Shown here: positions 47,301 through 56,219 of the stretch, one piece after another
Layout: the number at the start of each line of letters is the position of its first letter
How positions within the stretch are numbered: the stretch's first letter is position 1
Origin: Bacteroidota bacterium
GTDB lineage: Bacteria; Bacteroidota; Bacteroidia; Cytophagales; Cyclobacteriaceae
Reading direction: 5' to 3'
Length of the DNA: 64,000 nucleotides
NCBI GenBank assembly: GCA_018266435.1
Contig: JAFEAL010000005.1
Coordinates: forward strand, 542,725-606,724
Program-made: the position numbers and the translations under genes
The notes under the pieces: model-generated
Told to the model about the DNA's origin: nothing
The model's database searches: none
Seen by the model: the letters and a program-made list of their open reading frames with translations, nothing else

Positions 47301-47329
47301 TAACGGGATTTATTTCACTTAAACGATGA
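44327..47329 (+). CDS. giant repeat adhesin with T9SS type B sorting domain
   Basis: The ~1000-residue protein has a signal peptide (ends FASAQ). Five repeats of about 78 residues follow (44438-45570), each opening with RAEYFFDTDPG and ending near the WTLFANRTFYIV core, then an Ig-like domain with C-terminal Cys pair and four PKD/Ig-like repeats (each opening with a Leu-Cys-Asn turn and a YLWSNG-like strand). A cadherin-like segment and the CHU_C T9SS type B sorting domain (VVIVDRWGNEVFSIS, GTYYYRIDFSSG) close it. The ATG at 44327 matches the signal peptide; the frame continues upstream to 44291. Confidence 0.85.
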   Translation: MAFDFKQERNTQRSAGYRLWTVFFLLFTSFASAQVLTRAEYFFDTDPGKGNGTSLSITQAASVTETFSINVNSLSVGIHTFNIRFVDSNGHWSLFSQRTFFIVNASVVITATSIKRAEYFFDTDPGTGKATALTIAPGNPQNNSFTIGLGSLTPGFHQLAIRYQDNLGQWSLFANRTFYIVPVAVTANATTLKRAEYFFDTDPGPGKASPLTITAANPQSNQFAINIGSLTSGFHQLAVRYQDNTGKWTLFANRTFYIVPVAVTANATTLKRAEYFFDADPGPGKGSPLTITAANPQSNQFAINIGSLAPGFHQLAVRYQDNSGKWTLFANRSFYIVSGTVVVKTLQRIEYFIDSPDPGFGSATALNFTPAATVNQQFSIDLSSVASGSHTLNVRAKDSQGYWSTIVSSPFTIINCTPPTAPMVAAVSNCGAGVVNLNATGATGAQVYRWYASTSSSTILFTGATFTTPSLSADTSYYATIYDPTTTCQSNRTKAGITIVNIPKPTLNLTGSLSVCGNNPQTLIAPAGFATYLWSNGLTTPQITATTSGSYTVSVGNGTCSSPPSDPFVLTVNPPPTKPIVSATGGGTLCGGGTVTLSAPAGFASYSWSSGQTTSAIIINSPGDFYVMVTDGNGCQSVPSDVFAVTSAAPAQPTIAVTGNLALCNGSSVTLTAPSGFPHYVWSSGDTTQFITTTAAASYTVQVSNGACASVASNPVVVTQVSVPTQPSIQITGDSVLCKNSFVGLSAPTGYSYYKWSDNETTAQIVVSTAGSYSVQVGNAPNCLSIASSPVNVTLSGKPCGSVGGNTNDVPPSIGEATINGPVGNVITFDLKPLISKGTVGVDYATLRVTSKTLPSSGARDSIDANYNLILDYRGNSFVGKEFVDVQVCDSLNNCTQRAIQIEINADIVVFNAVSPYADGINDYFRLQYIDEMEETKSNKVVIVDRWGNEVFSISNYDNATRVFNGKDNNGKDLPTGTYYYRIDFSSGRSTLTGFISLKR
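44838..45305 (+). repeat. tandem 234-bp near-identical duplication in adhesin gene
   Basis: Copies 44838-45071 and 45072-45305 differ at only a few scattered positions and keep the 78-codon frame. The start of a third copy at 45306 diverges at once. This indicates a recent in-frame duplication within the repeat array. Confidence 0.9.
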
Positions 47330-47404
47330 TCGTATGAAAAAAAACTACTGATCTTCATTTGTTGCACATGGGCTTTTGGCAAGGTTTCAGCCCAGCAAGA
47401 CCCG

Positions 47405-48235
47405 GTGTATGCGCAGTACCTCAACAACCCTTTTGTTATCAATCCCGCTTATGCGGGAAGTAACGACCGGCTGAATGCTACCCTTCAGTACCGCACACAA
47501 TGGAGTGGTGTGCAAGGGCATCCCGAGACGTTTAATTTCAACAGTCACTTGTCTTTGAAAGAAAATAAAATCGGAGCGGGCCTGATGGTAGTGCAGGATA
47601 AAATAGGCGAAAACACCACCAACGATGTAGAGGCTGCGGCCGCTTATAAGATTGACTTAACTGGCGGCAAAGTTTTTTCATTTGGCATGCAGTTTGGCAT
47701 GATGCGCTTCACCAACAGTCTTAACGGGCTAAATCTTCAACCCGGTGACCCATATTTTACTTTGTATAATGTTTCAAAGTTTAATACCGGAGCCGGCCTG
47801 ATGCTGAAGAGTGATCGGTTTTTTATTGGGTTATCGGCCCCTCATCTGTTGCCCGTTACAGTAGACCAAGGTGCAGGCCAACATATTTTAGTGTATGACC
47901 GTACCTATTATTTGTTGGGCTCGTACATGATTTATTTAACTGAACGTGTCAGGCTTCGGCCGGCTGTACTCCTTCGGGCTTCGGATAATTTTAAACCCAC
48001 CGCTGACCTGAACCTGAATTTGCAGATCGAAGATTTTTATTCAGTAGGAATTTTCACCCGGAACTTAAATACATACGGCATGCTGTTTCAGATAATTGTA
48101 AAAAACTACCGGTTTGGGTATGTCATTGAAGTGCCCGGGTCCAAGTCAGCAATCCCATTTACGACTAATGAATTTATGCTGGGCATTTCTCTACGGGCCT
48201 TATCTTTTCACCACGATTCATTTACCGTGTTTTAA
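47405..48235 (+). CDS. PorP/SprF-family T9SS membrane protein, signal peptide out of frame
   Basis: The 276 in-frame residues have the PorP/SprF opening VYAQYLNNPFVINPAYAGSNDRLN and its outer-membrane barrel. PorP/SprF proteins bind type B sorting domains of neighbouring cargo at the surface, which fits the adhesin directly upstream. The usual signal peptide is present upstream as LLIFICCTWAFGKVSAQQ, but it is out of frame by one base with the ATG at 47334: the ATG is followed by A8, where A9 would restore one long frame. The GTG at 47405 is then only a fallback start. The frameshift may be a sequencing slip or a real phase-variable tract. Confidence 0.85.
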   Translation: MYAQYLNNPFVINPAYAGSNDRLNATLQYRTQWSGVQGHPETFNFNSHLSLKENKIGAGLMVVQDKIGENTTNDVEAAAAYKIDLTGGKVFSFGMQFGMMRFTNSLNGLNLQPGDPYFTLYNVSKFNTGAGLMLKSDRFFIGLSAPHLLPVTVDQGAGQHILVYDRTYYLLGSYMIYLTERVRLRPAVLLRASDNFKPTADLNLNLQIEDFYSVGIFTRNLNTYGMLFQIIVKNYRFGYVIEVPGSKSAIPFTTNEFMLGISLRALSFHHDSFTVF

Positions 48236-48306
48236 TACCGGTTACAAAAACCACTCTTGCAATTCTTTGGGCAATGGTTATCTTCATGGTTATAACCTAA
48301 CCCACA

Positions 48307-49953
48307 ATGAAACTAGCTGCTTCGTTTATCGCCATCGTTGTTTGCCTGGCAACGTATGCACAAAAGCCCGATGAAAAGAAAATCCAGAAACTCAAAGCCG
48401 AAGCCATGGCTGCCGTAGAAAAACGGTACGACCTTGGTCAGCAGATCAACGATATGTTGTTCAGTTTTTCTGAACTGGGATTTCAGGAAACGGAAACCCA
48501 GAATTACCTTACTTCCTTACTGGAGAAAAACGGATTTAAAATTGAAAAAGGAATAGCCGGAATCCCGACAGCGTGGACGGCTACCTGGGGAAGCGGCAAA
48601 CCCGTAATTGCCCTGGGTTCAGATGTTGATTGTATACCCAAAGCTTCGCAGAAACCGGGCGTAGCCTACCATGACCCAATCATCGAGGGAGCTCCGGGGC
48701 ATGGCGAAGGCCACAACTCCGGACAAGCCTTGAATATTGTAGCCGCGCTTACAATCAAAGAAATGATGGAACGCGAAAAAATTTCGGGCACATTAATATT
48801 GTGGCCGGGCATTGCAGAAGAACAACTCGGCTCAAAAGCGTATTATGTTCGCGAGGGTTATTTCAAAAATGTAGATGTCTGCATTTTCACCCATGTGTCT
48901 GACAACCTCAACGTGGGCTATGGCGATGCCGGCTACACCGGAATGGTCTCGGTAAAATTTTCTTTTGAAGGGCAGGCCGCACACGCTGCAGGCGCACCAT
49001 GGCGCGGGCGCAGCGCATTGGATGCTGTTGAACTGATGAATACCGGATGGAATTTCAAACGCGAACATTTACCGTTAACCCAACGATCGCATTATGTTAT
49101 TCCGGATGGGGGAGATCAGCCTAACGTGGTGCCGAGCAAAGCATCCGTATGGTATTATTTTCGTGAGCGCACGTACGATGGTATAAAAAACCTTTTCGAA
49201 ACCGGAATAAAAATGGCAGACGGTGCCGCTCTGATGACCGATACTAAATACACCTACAAAATTTTGGGCTCGGCCTGGGCTGGTCATTTTAATAAACCAA
49301 TGGCCGAGGCAATGTATCAAAATTTTAAACTGGCCGGGTTGCCCAAGTGGTCTGCCGAAGATCAGCTTTTAGCGAAAGCCTCACAGCTTGAAATGAAAGC
49401 AAATAAGATTGAAGGACTGGCTACCAAGATTGACACCATCAGTTTGCCCGCCAGCACGGAGCCTGTTTTGTACAATGGCCATTACCTCATGTTTATGGGT
49501 GGAGGTTCGGATGACATTGCCGATATCTCATGGTCGGTACCCACGATTGTGTTGGGCTACCCTTCCAACATTCCCGGGCTGCCCGGTCATCATTGGAGCA
49601 ACGCCATCACTATGGCAACACCGATCGCGCACAAGGGAATTATTTCTGGGGCTAAAGCCGAAGCCGCCACACTAATAGATTTGCTCATGAAACCCAAACT
49701 CGTGCAGGATGCGAAGGATTATTTCACCAATGTGCAGACGAAAGACACGAAGTACATTCCGCTGATGGGAGAGAAGGATACACCCGCCACCTTTCTGAAC
49801 AAAGAAATCATGAACACATTCAAACCTCAATTAAAAAATTTTTATTACGATCCGTCAAAGTATAAAACCTACTTAGAACAACTCGGCATTGCCTATCCCA
49901 CGGTGAGGCCAGATCAAAAAGAAGCGGTGATGAAATTGGGGGAGAAGAAATAA
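48307..49953 (+). CDS. secreted M20 peptidase, AbgB-like amidohydrolase
   Basis: The 548-residue protein has a signal peptide (ends ATYAQ) and an M20 metallopeptidase fold. Metal-site blocks are seen as ALGSDVDCIPK, GEGHNSGQAL, GIAEEQLGSKAYY, FTHVSD and GHHWSN. The long lid after residue 210 (GQAAHAAGAPWRGRSALD) is typical of AbgB/HmrA-type p-aminobenzoyl-glutamate hydrolases. It acts in the periplasm or outside the cell, unlike AbgB, so the substrate is probably an amide of a different aromatic or amino acid. It is not clearly part of the surface operon, being 71 bp away. Confidence 0.85.
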   Translation: MKLAASFIAIVVCLATYAQKPDEKKIQKLKAEAMAAVEKRYDLGQQINDMLFSFSELGFQETETQNYLTSLLEKNGFKIEKGIAGIPTAWTATWGSGKPVIALGSDVDCIPKASQKPGVAYHDPIIEGAPGHGEGHNSGQALNIVAALTIKEMMEREKISGTLILWPGIAEEQLGSKAYYVREGYFKNVDVCIFTHVSDNLNVGYGDAGYTGMVSVKFSFEGQAAHAAGAPWRGRSALDAVELMNTGWNFKREHLPLTQRSHYVIPDGGDQPNVVPSKASVWYYFRERTYDGIKNLFETGIKMADGAALMTDTKYTYKILGSAWAGHFNKPMAEAMYQNFKLAGLPKWSAEDQLLAKASQLEMKANKIEGLATKIDTISLPASTEPVLYNGHYLMFMGGGSDDIADISWSVPTIVLGYPSNIPGLPGHHWSNAITMATPIAHKGIISGAKAEAATLIDLLMKPKLVQDAKDYFTNVQTKDTKYIPLMGEKDTPATFLNKEIMNTFKPQLKNFYYDPSKYKTYLEQLGIAYPTVRPDQKEAVMKLGEKK

Positions 49954-49957
49954 TTCA

Positions 49958-49981
49958 GCAACCCCAATCAACTGGGGTTGC
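49958..49981. terminator. bidirectional hairpin terminator
   Basis: A 9-bp perfect stem (49958-49966 with 49973-49981) followed by ATTTT lies between the amidohydrolase gene and the convergent aspS. Confidence 0.75.
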
Positions 49982-49996
49982 ATTTTGAAGAAATTT

Positions 49997-51745
49997 TTAT
50001 TCTCTCATCTTAATCCCCAGTTCTTTCAACTGAGCTTCCGAGATGGTTGAAGGAGAGTCGATCATCACATCGCGGCCGGCATTGTTTTTTGGGAATGCAA
50101 TGAAATCGCGGATGGAGTCTGCTCCTCCGAATAATGAACACAGTCGGTCGAAGCCAAAGGCTATGCCTCCGTGCGGTGGCGCACCATATTCAAAAGCATC
50201 CATCAAAAAGCCGAATTGCTTTTTTGCTTCTTCATCTGTAAAGCCGAGTTTGCTGAACATGAGTTGTTGAGTGGCACGATCATGAATGCGGATGGAGCCG
50301 CCACCAATTTCTGTTCCGTTCAGTACCATGTCGTACGCGTTGGCGCGCACGTCACCCGGGTTGGTTTCGAGTAACTGAATATCTTCTGGCTTGGGTGAGG
50401 TGAAGGGATGGTGCATGGCATTCCACTTTTTCAATTCTTCATCCCATTCAAGTAAAGGAAAATCGCGTACCCACAGGGCGGCAAATTTATTTTTATCGCG
50501 CAGGCCAAGTTGACCGGCTACATGCAAGCGCAGTTCGCCCAGGGCTTTTCGTGTTTTGTCTTTTTCTCCCGCTAAGATGAGAATGAGGTCGCCCGGTTCG
50601 GCATTGAATTTTTGAGCGAAGCGTGCCAGTTCAATTTCATCAAAAAATTTATCTACCGAAGATTTATATGTGCCGTTGGTTTCGCAGCGGATGTACACCA
50701 AGCCTTTGGCCCCAATCTGCGGTTTCTTTACAAACTCCGTTAGTTCATCAAGTTGTTTACGGGTGTAACCCGCACAACCTTTGGCACAGATACCCACCAC
50801 CAGTTGTGCATCGTCAAACACCATGAAACCTTTGCCTTTGGCCACTTCATTCAGTTCTTCGAACTTCATTTCAAAGCGTGTGTCGGGTTTGTCGCTGCCA
50901 TACTGTTTCATGGCATCGGCATAGCTGATGTGAGGTACTTCTTTCAACTCAATTCCTTTCACGGTTTTGAACAGGTGGCGGATTAACCCTTCAAACGTAG
51001 AAAGAATATCTTCTTGTGTAACGAATGCCATCTCACAGTCGATCTGTGTAAATTCAGGTTGCCGGTCGGCACGTAAGTCTTCATCTCTAAAACACTTCAC
51101 GATCTGATAGTACCGGTCAAACCCACTCACCATCAGCAGTTGTTTAAAAGTTTGAGGTGATTGGGGCAGGGCATAAAACTCTCCGGGGTTCATGCGCGAA
51201 GGCACGACAAAATCTCTGGCTCCTTCGGGAGTGGATTTGATGAGCACGGGTGTTTCCACTTCAATGAAATTAAGTCCATCCAGGTAAGCGCGTGTTTGCT
51301 GAGCCATTTTGTGGCGAAGCTGCAGGCTTTCGCGAACGGGATTTCTGCGCAGATCGAGGTAACGGTATTTCATGCGCAAGTCGTCACCGCCATCGGTTTC
51401 GTCTTCAATAGTAAAGGGAGGAACTTTCGAGGTGTTCAGAATTTCGAGAGAGGTTACTTTTACTTCAATTTCACCGGTGGGTAGTTTATCATTTTTAGAT
51501 ATCCGTTCGGCAACTGTGCCCTCTACTTTTACCACAAACTCGCGGCCCAGGGTGCGGGCGATTTGCAGAAGTGAGGCATCGCTTTTTCCTTCTTCCAAGA
51601 AAAGCTGGGTAATGCCGTAGCGGTCGCGCAGGTCGATCCATAATAAACTGCCTTTGTCACGCAGGCGCTGAACCCAGCCCGTGAGCAATACCTTTTTATT
51701 GACATTGTTAATCCTTAGTTCACCGCAAGTATGTGTTCGTAACAT
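49997..51745 (-). CDS. aspS: aspartyl-tRNA synthetase
   Basis: This is a class II synthetase of bacterial AspRS type (582 residues). An N-terminal OB-fold (about residues 1-105, [22 protein letters not shown]) is followed by the catalytic core. Motif 2 is [20 protein letters not shown], motif 3 is GFDRL, and the bacterial GAD insertion domain lies between (about 280-420). It charges tRNA-Asp. The gene is single and divergent from the secreted 180-residue protein. Confidence 0.97.
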   Translation of the reverse strand: MLRTHTCGELRINNVNKKVLLTGWVQRLRDKGSLLWIDLRDRYGITQLFLEEGKSDASLLQIARTLGREFVVKVEGTVAERISKNDKLPTGEIEVKVTSLEILNTSKVPPFTIEDETDGGDDLRMKYRYLDLRRNPVRESLQLRHKMAQQTRAYLDGLNFIEVETPVLIKSTPEGARDFVVPSRMNPGEFYALPQSPQTFKQLLMVSGFDRYYQIVKCFRDEDLRADRQPEFTQIDCEMAFVTQEDILSTFEGLIRHLFKTVKGIELKEVPHISYADAMKQYGSDKPDTRFEMKFEELNEVAKGKGFMVFDDAQLVVGICAKGCAGYTRKQLDELTEFVKKPQIGAKGLVYIRCETNGTYKSSVDKFFDEIELARFAQKFNAEPGDLILILAGEKDKTRKALGELRLHVAGQLGLRDKNKFAALWVRDFPLLEWDEELKKWNAMHHPFTSPKPEDIQLLETNPGDVRANAYDMVLNGTEIGGGSIRIHDRATQQLMFSKLGFTDEEAKKQFGFLMDAFEYGAPPHGGIAFGFDRLCSLFGGADSIRDFIAFPKNNAGRDVMIDSPSTISEAQLKELGIKMRE

Positions 51746-51755
51746 TCGTATTTTG

Positions 51756-51763
51756 TAATTTTG
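51756..51763 (+). promoter_or_regulatory. -7 element TAATTTTG
   Basis: TAATTTTG matches TAnnTTTG and is 45 bp upstream of the ATG at 51808. No clear TTTG -33 element is found at the right distance. Confidence 0.4.
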
Positions 51764-51807
51764 ACTCGCGAAATTAAACGTAAATTATTAATTGTGGATT
51801 GGTACTT

Positions 51808-52350
51808 ATGAAAAGAATTACTTTCCTCGTTTTGGTACTGTTTGCCTTTGCCCCGGCCCGGTTGGTAAAGACTAAAGTAAACGATGACATCACCGTTTCT
51901 TTGCCCAGTTCGTTCGTAAAAATGGCGGAAGACGATATTATAGTACGCTCCACCATGGTGCGTGCTCCGCTCGGGGCTTACACCAATTTAAACCGCGATG
52001 TTGAGTTTGTAGCTAATATTTCGCCTACCCAATGGCCGGATGCTGATATGGAGGTGGCCGCTAAATTTTTCAAATCAAATATTTATAATCTCTACGATCG
52101 GGTGGACATGATCAGTTCGGGTATTCAAATCGTGCGAAAAAAGAAATATATTTTTTATGAATTTGAATCGCGCATTAATGGCAACAAAATGAAGGAATCA
52201 GAACGGATACCCGTCTATCGTTATTCATTTGTGCAATATTATGTTACGAAAGGCCGAACGCTGGTATTTACTTTCAGTTGCCCGAAAGACCAGCGTGAAG
52301 AGTGGCAGGCCACAGCTCACGCCATTATGAAGTCATTGAAAGTGAAATAA
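51808..52350 (+). CDS. secreted protein of unknown function
   Basis: The 180-residue protein has a signal peptide (MKRITFLVLVLFAFAPA) and a single mixed alpha/beta domain with a late LVFTFSCPKDQREEW strand-helix. It resembles PsbP/MoxR-like small exported folds only loosely. No motif is recognised. The stop is 4 bp before the convergent FMN-binding protein. Confidence 0.5.
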   Translation: MKRITFLVLVLFAFAPARLVKTKVNDDITVSLPSSFVKMAEDDIIVRSTMVRAPLGAYTNLNRDVEFVANISPTQWPDADMEVAAKFFKSNIYNLYDRVDMISSGIQIVRKKKYIFYEFESRINGNKMKESERIPVYRYSFVQYYVTKGRTLVFTFSCPKDQREEWQATAHAIMKSLKVK

Positions 52351-52354
52351 TCGC

Positions 52355-52996
52355 TTACAGAAGATAGGGAGGTAAACTCACTCCGTTTTTTAAATCCGGG
52401 TCATGCTCGGCCGGTTTTCGTTCAATTTTCAGAGGTACTACACCGGCCCATACATTCATGTCGTAATCTTGGGCATCGTCTTTGGGTGGGCCGGTTCTAA
52501 TTTTTGCTGAGGCTTCGTTGATCTCAAATGAAAGTACCATTGTCTCCTTCCATTCATTGGTAGAGGGTTTGCGTACATCGGCCCAGCGACCGGGGCAAAT
52601 TTTTTCGGTAAATGCTTCGAGGGCATCGTATAGTTCTTTTTCTTCGGTAACCAACTTTGGTTCGCTGAATAAAACGACTGAACGGTAATTAACTGAATGA
52701 TGAAATGCCGAGCGGGCCAGCACCAATCCGTCCATCAACGAAGCACTGATGCACACGGGCAATTTTTTATCGCGCAGTTCGCGCATATAAAAACTTCCAA
52801 CCGAGCCGTGGATGTATAGTTTATTGTTCATTCGCACAAAACCCGTGGGAATTTGAAACGGATGTGCTTCGTGCACAAAAGCCAGCGTACAAAATAATGC
52901 TTCGTCTAAAACAGAATAGACAGTTTCTTTATCGTAAGCTCCGCGTTTGGGCAAACGGGTGATGGCTGTTTTATCAGTGACTGAAAATTTTTCCAT
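52355..52996 (-). CDS. pyridoxamine-5'-phosphate-oxidase-family FMN-binding protein
   Basis: The 213-residue protein has the split-barrel flavin fold of the PNPOx family, NimA-like group. Characteristic blocks are FCTLAFVHEAHPFQIPTGFVR, KLYIHGSVGSFYM and NYRSVVLFSEPK. It probably binds FMN or a related cofactor and reduces or binds a small molecule; the role is unknown. No PdxH end-motif for true pyridoxal synthesis is seen. Confidence 0.78.
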   Translation of the reverse strand: MEKFSVTDKTAITRLPKRGAYDKETVYSVLDEALFCTLAFVHEAHPFQIPTGFVRMNNKLYIHGSVGSFYMRELRDKKLPVCISASLMDGLVLARSAFHHSVNYRSVVLFSEPKLVTEEKELYDALEAFTEKICPGRWADVRKPSTNEWKETMVLSFEINEASAKIRTGPPKDDAQDYDMNVWAGVVPLKIERKPAEHDPDLKNGVSLPPYLL

Positions 52997-53040
52997 AAGT
53001 CAATGATTCAATGAAGAAGTGAGGAGGTGAGAAAAATAAA

Positions 53041-53088
53041 AAGGACTGAATGAAAAAATACACCTGGGTATTTGTTCACTCAATCCTT
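53041..53088 (-). terminator. long-stem terminator after ilvE
   Basis: A 21-bp imperfect stem (53041-53061 with 53068-53088, three non-Watson-Crick positions) with a 6-nt loop is followed on the minus strand by a T-rich run (TTTTTATTTTT). It ends the ilvE transcript. Confidence 0.8.
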
Positions 53089-53100
53089 TGTGGTACTGTG

Positions 53101-54168
53101 TTATTTTATGGTGTAGTTCCACCCGTGCACATCAGGCTCGTTGCCTCTGCGGATGTCGTTTAATTTTTTCTTTATGCGCAATTGAAAACTATTCTCATTG
53201 ACCACGGGCAGTTCATAATTTTTTCCGTGGATGCTGATGGAGGCAATGGTACTTACCACGGCAGCGGTGCCTACCCCAAAGGCCTCCGTTAAGGTACCTT
53301 TTTTAAATCCTTCTTCAATTTCGGCCACACTTACTTTTCGTTCTTCTTTTTCAAGACCCAAAGAAGAGCTCAGTGTCAAGATCGAATCGCGGGTAACGCC
53401 ATCGAGCAGCGAAGTGGTTAGTTTGGGAGTGACCAATTTTCCGTTCAGCACAAACATGACATTCATCGCTCCGGATTCATCAATGTATTTGTGTTCTTTG
53501 GCATCGGTCCACAGCACCTGGTCAAACCCTTGCTTCTGAGCGATCAGGGTAGGGTAGAAGGCACCGCCATAATTTCCGGCACACTTGGCAAAACCAGTAC
53601 CACCTTCGGCAGCACGTACATACTCCTCTTCTACTTTCAGCTTAACAGGCTTAGCAAAATAAGGGCCCACCGGGCTGGTGATGATCATGAATTTATATTC
53701 ATCAGCAATCTTTACGCCCAACTTGGCCTCAAAGGCAAATACAAATGGACGCAGGTAGAGTGATGATCCTTCTGCGGTAGGAACCCAGTCGCTGTCCACC
53801 TCAATCAATGCTGAGAGGCTGTTTAAAAAATATTCTTCGCTGAGGGTGGGCATGCACATGCGTTCAAGCGATTTGTTCATACGCTGGTGATGACGTTGCG
53901 GACGGAAGACAATAATTTCTCCGTTTTTGTTTTTGAAAGCTTTCATCCCTTCAAAGATCGTCTGGCCATAATGAAGCGAGAGCATGGCAGGTGACATCAT
54001 CATATCACCAAAGGGAATAATTTTTGGTTCATGCCAAGCTCCGTCTTTATAATCGGCTACCAGCATGTGGTCGCTGATGTGGTTGCCAAAACCCAGGTTG
54101 GAAAAATCGATGGTGGAGAGACGTGATTTTTTCACGCGTTCAATCGAAATGGATTCTGTGAGCGTCAT
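53101..54168 (-). CDS. ilvE: branched-chain amino acid aminotransferase
   Basis: This class IV PLP aminotransferase transfers the amino group of glutamate to the keto-acids of Leu, Ile and Val. At 355 residues it is of the eukaryotic/BCAT type I length. Family blocks seen are SLHYGQTIFEGMKAF, YLRPFVFAFEAKLGVK, GFAKCAGNYGGAF, YIDESGAMNVMFV and TEAFGVGTAAVVS. The conserved lysine is in GFAKCAGNY. It stands alone, with a strong terminator. Confidence 0.93.
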   Translation of the reverse strand: MTLTESISIERVKKSRLSTIDFSNLGFGNHISDHMLVADYKDGAWHEPKIIPFGDMMMSPAMLSLHYGQTIFEGMKAFKNKNGEIIVFRPQRHHQRMNKSLERMCMPTLSEEYFLNSLSALIEVDSDWVPTAEGSSLYLRPFVFAFEAKLGVKIADEYKFMIITSPVGPYFAKPVKLKVEEEYVRAAEGGTGFAKCAGNYGGAFYPTLIAQKQGFDQVLWTDAKEHKYIDESGAMNVMFVLNGKLVTPKLTTSLLDGVTRDSILTLSSSLGLEKEERKVSVAEIEEGFKKGTLTEAFGVGTAAVVSTIASISIHGKNYELPVVNENSFQLRIKKKLNDIRRGNEPDVHGWNYTIK

Positions 54169-54311
54169 GGTAGTAAAATTTTTTGTTGGTAAAGATAACT
54201 GAATTTAAAGTGCTTAACGGATAAATTTATGTGCACGTTTCTTTCAGAATTTTATTGTGCCGGCCAGCGGATTGCCGTTGATTGTTTGGTTTATGGTCAT
54301 TTTTTTGTTTT

Positions 54312-54935
54312 TTATTTTGTGGCTAATCCAGGCCTCACTTTCAGCATTTCCTCGGCCACCCGGTGCGAATCCACATCGTCTCTCTTCTCCAGTTGGCGAA
54401 TGATTTCTTTAAAATTTTTATCGTCACGGTTTTGCGATAGTTTGTAGGCTGATTCGATTTTACTCACGGTAATTTCAAACCCTACAATTCCTTGCATCTC
54501 TTGTTTCAAATAATTTTTTGACATACCCTCCACAGTGAGAGGATGCTCTGATTTTTTTTCATACTTGTCCACCAACTGCTTCAATGAGGTTAGCAATTCA
54601 TCACCTTCAATGATTCGTAAGGTTCCGTACACGTGTACGGCAAGGTAATTCCAGGTGGGCACGTTTTCGTGATCGTACCACGAAGATGAAATATAGGTGT
54701 GCGCACCCTGGAAAATGGCAAGCACTTCCGGGTTTTCGTTCCAATGCTTCCATTGCTTGTTGGCTCGTGAAATATGGCTTGTCAGCTTTTTCCCGTCTTC
54801 GGAGAGAATCATCGGAATGTGTGTAGCCCATGGCTTGTTATCCACTTGGCTTACTAATATGCCAAATCCGTTTTGATGGATGAACTCAAAAATTTCTGAT
54901 TCGTTTGTATTGCGGCTGTAAGGAATGACGTACAT
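54312..54935 (-). CDS. PaiB-family FMN-binding regulator-like protein
   Basis: The 207-residue protein is of the PaiB type (FMN-binding split barrel). Blocks seen are PWATHIPMIL, HISRANKQWKHW, YISSSWYDHENVPTWNYLAVHVYGT and ENPEVLAIFQGAHTYI. PaiB in Bacillus is linked to sporulation and protease regulation, but most family members have no known role. It lies 36 bp after the EamA exporter gene and is probably in the same transcript. Confidence 0.85.
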   Translation of the reverse strand: MYVIPYSRNTNESEIFEFIHQNGFGILVSQVDNKPWATHIPMILSEDGKKLTSHISRANKQWKHWNENPEVLAIFQGAHTYISSSWYDHENVPTWNYLAVHVYGTLRIIEGDELLTSLKQLVDKYEKKSEHPLTVEGMSKNYLKQEMQGIVGFEITVSKIESAYKLSQNRDDKNFKEIIRQLEKRDDVDSHRVAEEMLKVRPGLATK

Positions 54936-54971
54936 AGCTTCTGGTTTTATCTTTAGTTCTGATAGAATGAT

Positions 54972-55889
54972 TTATGATTTTAACAACTGCCCCTGCCATA
55001 ATTTTTTTAACTGATAGCCTTTGTTTACCAAATATACTCCGAGCAAGGTTAGTAAAATGGCTTCAGCAATTTTAATGTTTAGCTTTTCTTGAAGTACCAA
55101 CCAACCCAGGATCACGGCAATTACCGGATTGATGTATGCATACAGCGACACAATGGTGATCGGTAAGTTTCCAACCGCATAAAAATAGCAGGCGTAGGCG
55201 GCTACTGAGCCAATCAGTGTAAGGTAACTCAATGCGAATACAATTTCACTCGACCAGCGAATGGATGAGTAATCGTCAAATGCCAGGCTAAGTGGCAAGA
55301 GAAAAATTCCACCAAACAGCATCTGCAAGCCGGCATTCATAAATGGATCAGTACCGCTATTTTTTTTCTTTGTCCAAAAGGTGCCGATTGCCCAACTCAG
55401 GTTGGCTATAAAAATAGCGATGATGCTGCCCAGGTATTGTGGCTTGTAAAATTCTGCCAGGTATTCGCTGAAAATTAAAATAACCCCGGTAATGCCCGTG
55501 GCCAGGCCAATCAAAATTACAGGTGTCGGCTTTTCTTCGCGGTTAGCAACCAGGTTGATGAAGAATGTCCAGATCGGCATCATCGAGCAAATGATCGCGG
55601 CTACACCGCTGCTGACACGAACCTCGGCCCAGCCAACTATGCCAATGCCGAGTGTGCACATTAAAAACCCACCTATGGCCTGCTTGAAGATCAGCTTGCG
55701 CGCAGGAAATTTTTTACCCATCAACAAGAGTATGACAATCAAAATAGGACCGGCTAAGATGAAGCGAATAAAAGAAAAGAGAAAGGGTGGAAACTGGGTT
55801 ACACCTACGCGCAAGGCTAGGTAGGTGGTACCCCAAAGAATACACACCGCAGCAAGAGCTAGGTATGCAATTGTTTTTTTGTTTTTCAT
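54972..55889 (-). CDS. EamA/DMT-family exporter
   Basis: The 305-residue inner-membrane protein has ten helices in two EamA repeats (about residues 6-145 and 155-292). The start LALAAVCILWGTTYLALRV and the later LTLIGSVAAYACYFYAVGNL are family forms. Substrate unknown; related members export amino acids or metabolites. It is first in a probable two-gene operon with the PaiB-like protein. Confidence 0.87.
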   Translation of the reverse strand: MKNKKTIAYLALAAVCILWGTTYLALRVGVTQFPPFLFSFIRFILAGPILIVILLLMGKKFPARKLIFKQAIGGFLMCTLGIGIVGWAEVRVSSGVAAIICSMMPIWTFFINLVANREEKPTPVILIGLATGITGVILIFSEYLAEFYKPQYLGSIIAIFIANLSWAIGTFWTKKKNSGTDPFMNAGLQMLFGGIFLLPLSLAFDDYSSIRWSSEIVFALSYLTLIGSVAAYACYFYAVGNLPITIVSLYAYINPVIAVILGWLVLQEKLNIKIAEAILLTLLGVYLVNKGYQLKKLWQGQLLKS

Positions 55890-56219
55890 CAGGTGATAAT
55901 TTCAGGCTCAACAGTAAACACAATTGCCCGTACGATAATTCCCACGGCAACTATGTCTGTGGTTTAGCCGTAACAAAACACAATCATAGTTTATTTTTGA
56001 TTCTTTTTAAAGCGTAGGTAGAAGAGCCAATAGATGGTTGAGATTCTCAACAAACAATCACTGCAAGGCAAAAGCGCCCGTTTCTGTTTTAGTTCAGTGC
56101 CACAAAATTCAATTCAGCAAGCTGTAGTTGCAAACAGTCAAAATTCTCAGTTATTTACCGAACGCTATGAGTTTCTAAAAATTTAGAATCGGCTTCTTGC
56201 TATTTTCCTATCTTTCGCC
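55890..56219. other. divergent intergenic region without a gene
   Basis: This 330-bp stretch separates the EamA exporter (minus) and the AraC/7TM regulator (plus). I see no open frame with a gene-like composition, no strong hairpin and no repeat. A TATCTTTC element, one mismatch from the -7 consensus, lies next to the plus-strand start at about 56206-56213. It probably holds both promoters. Confidence 0.5.
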
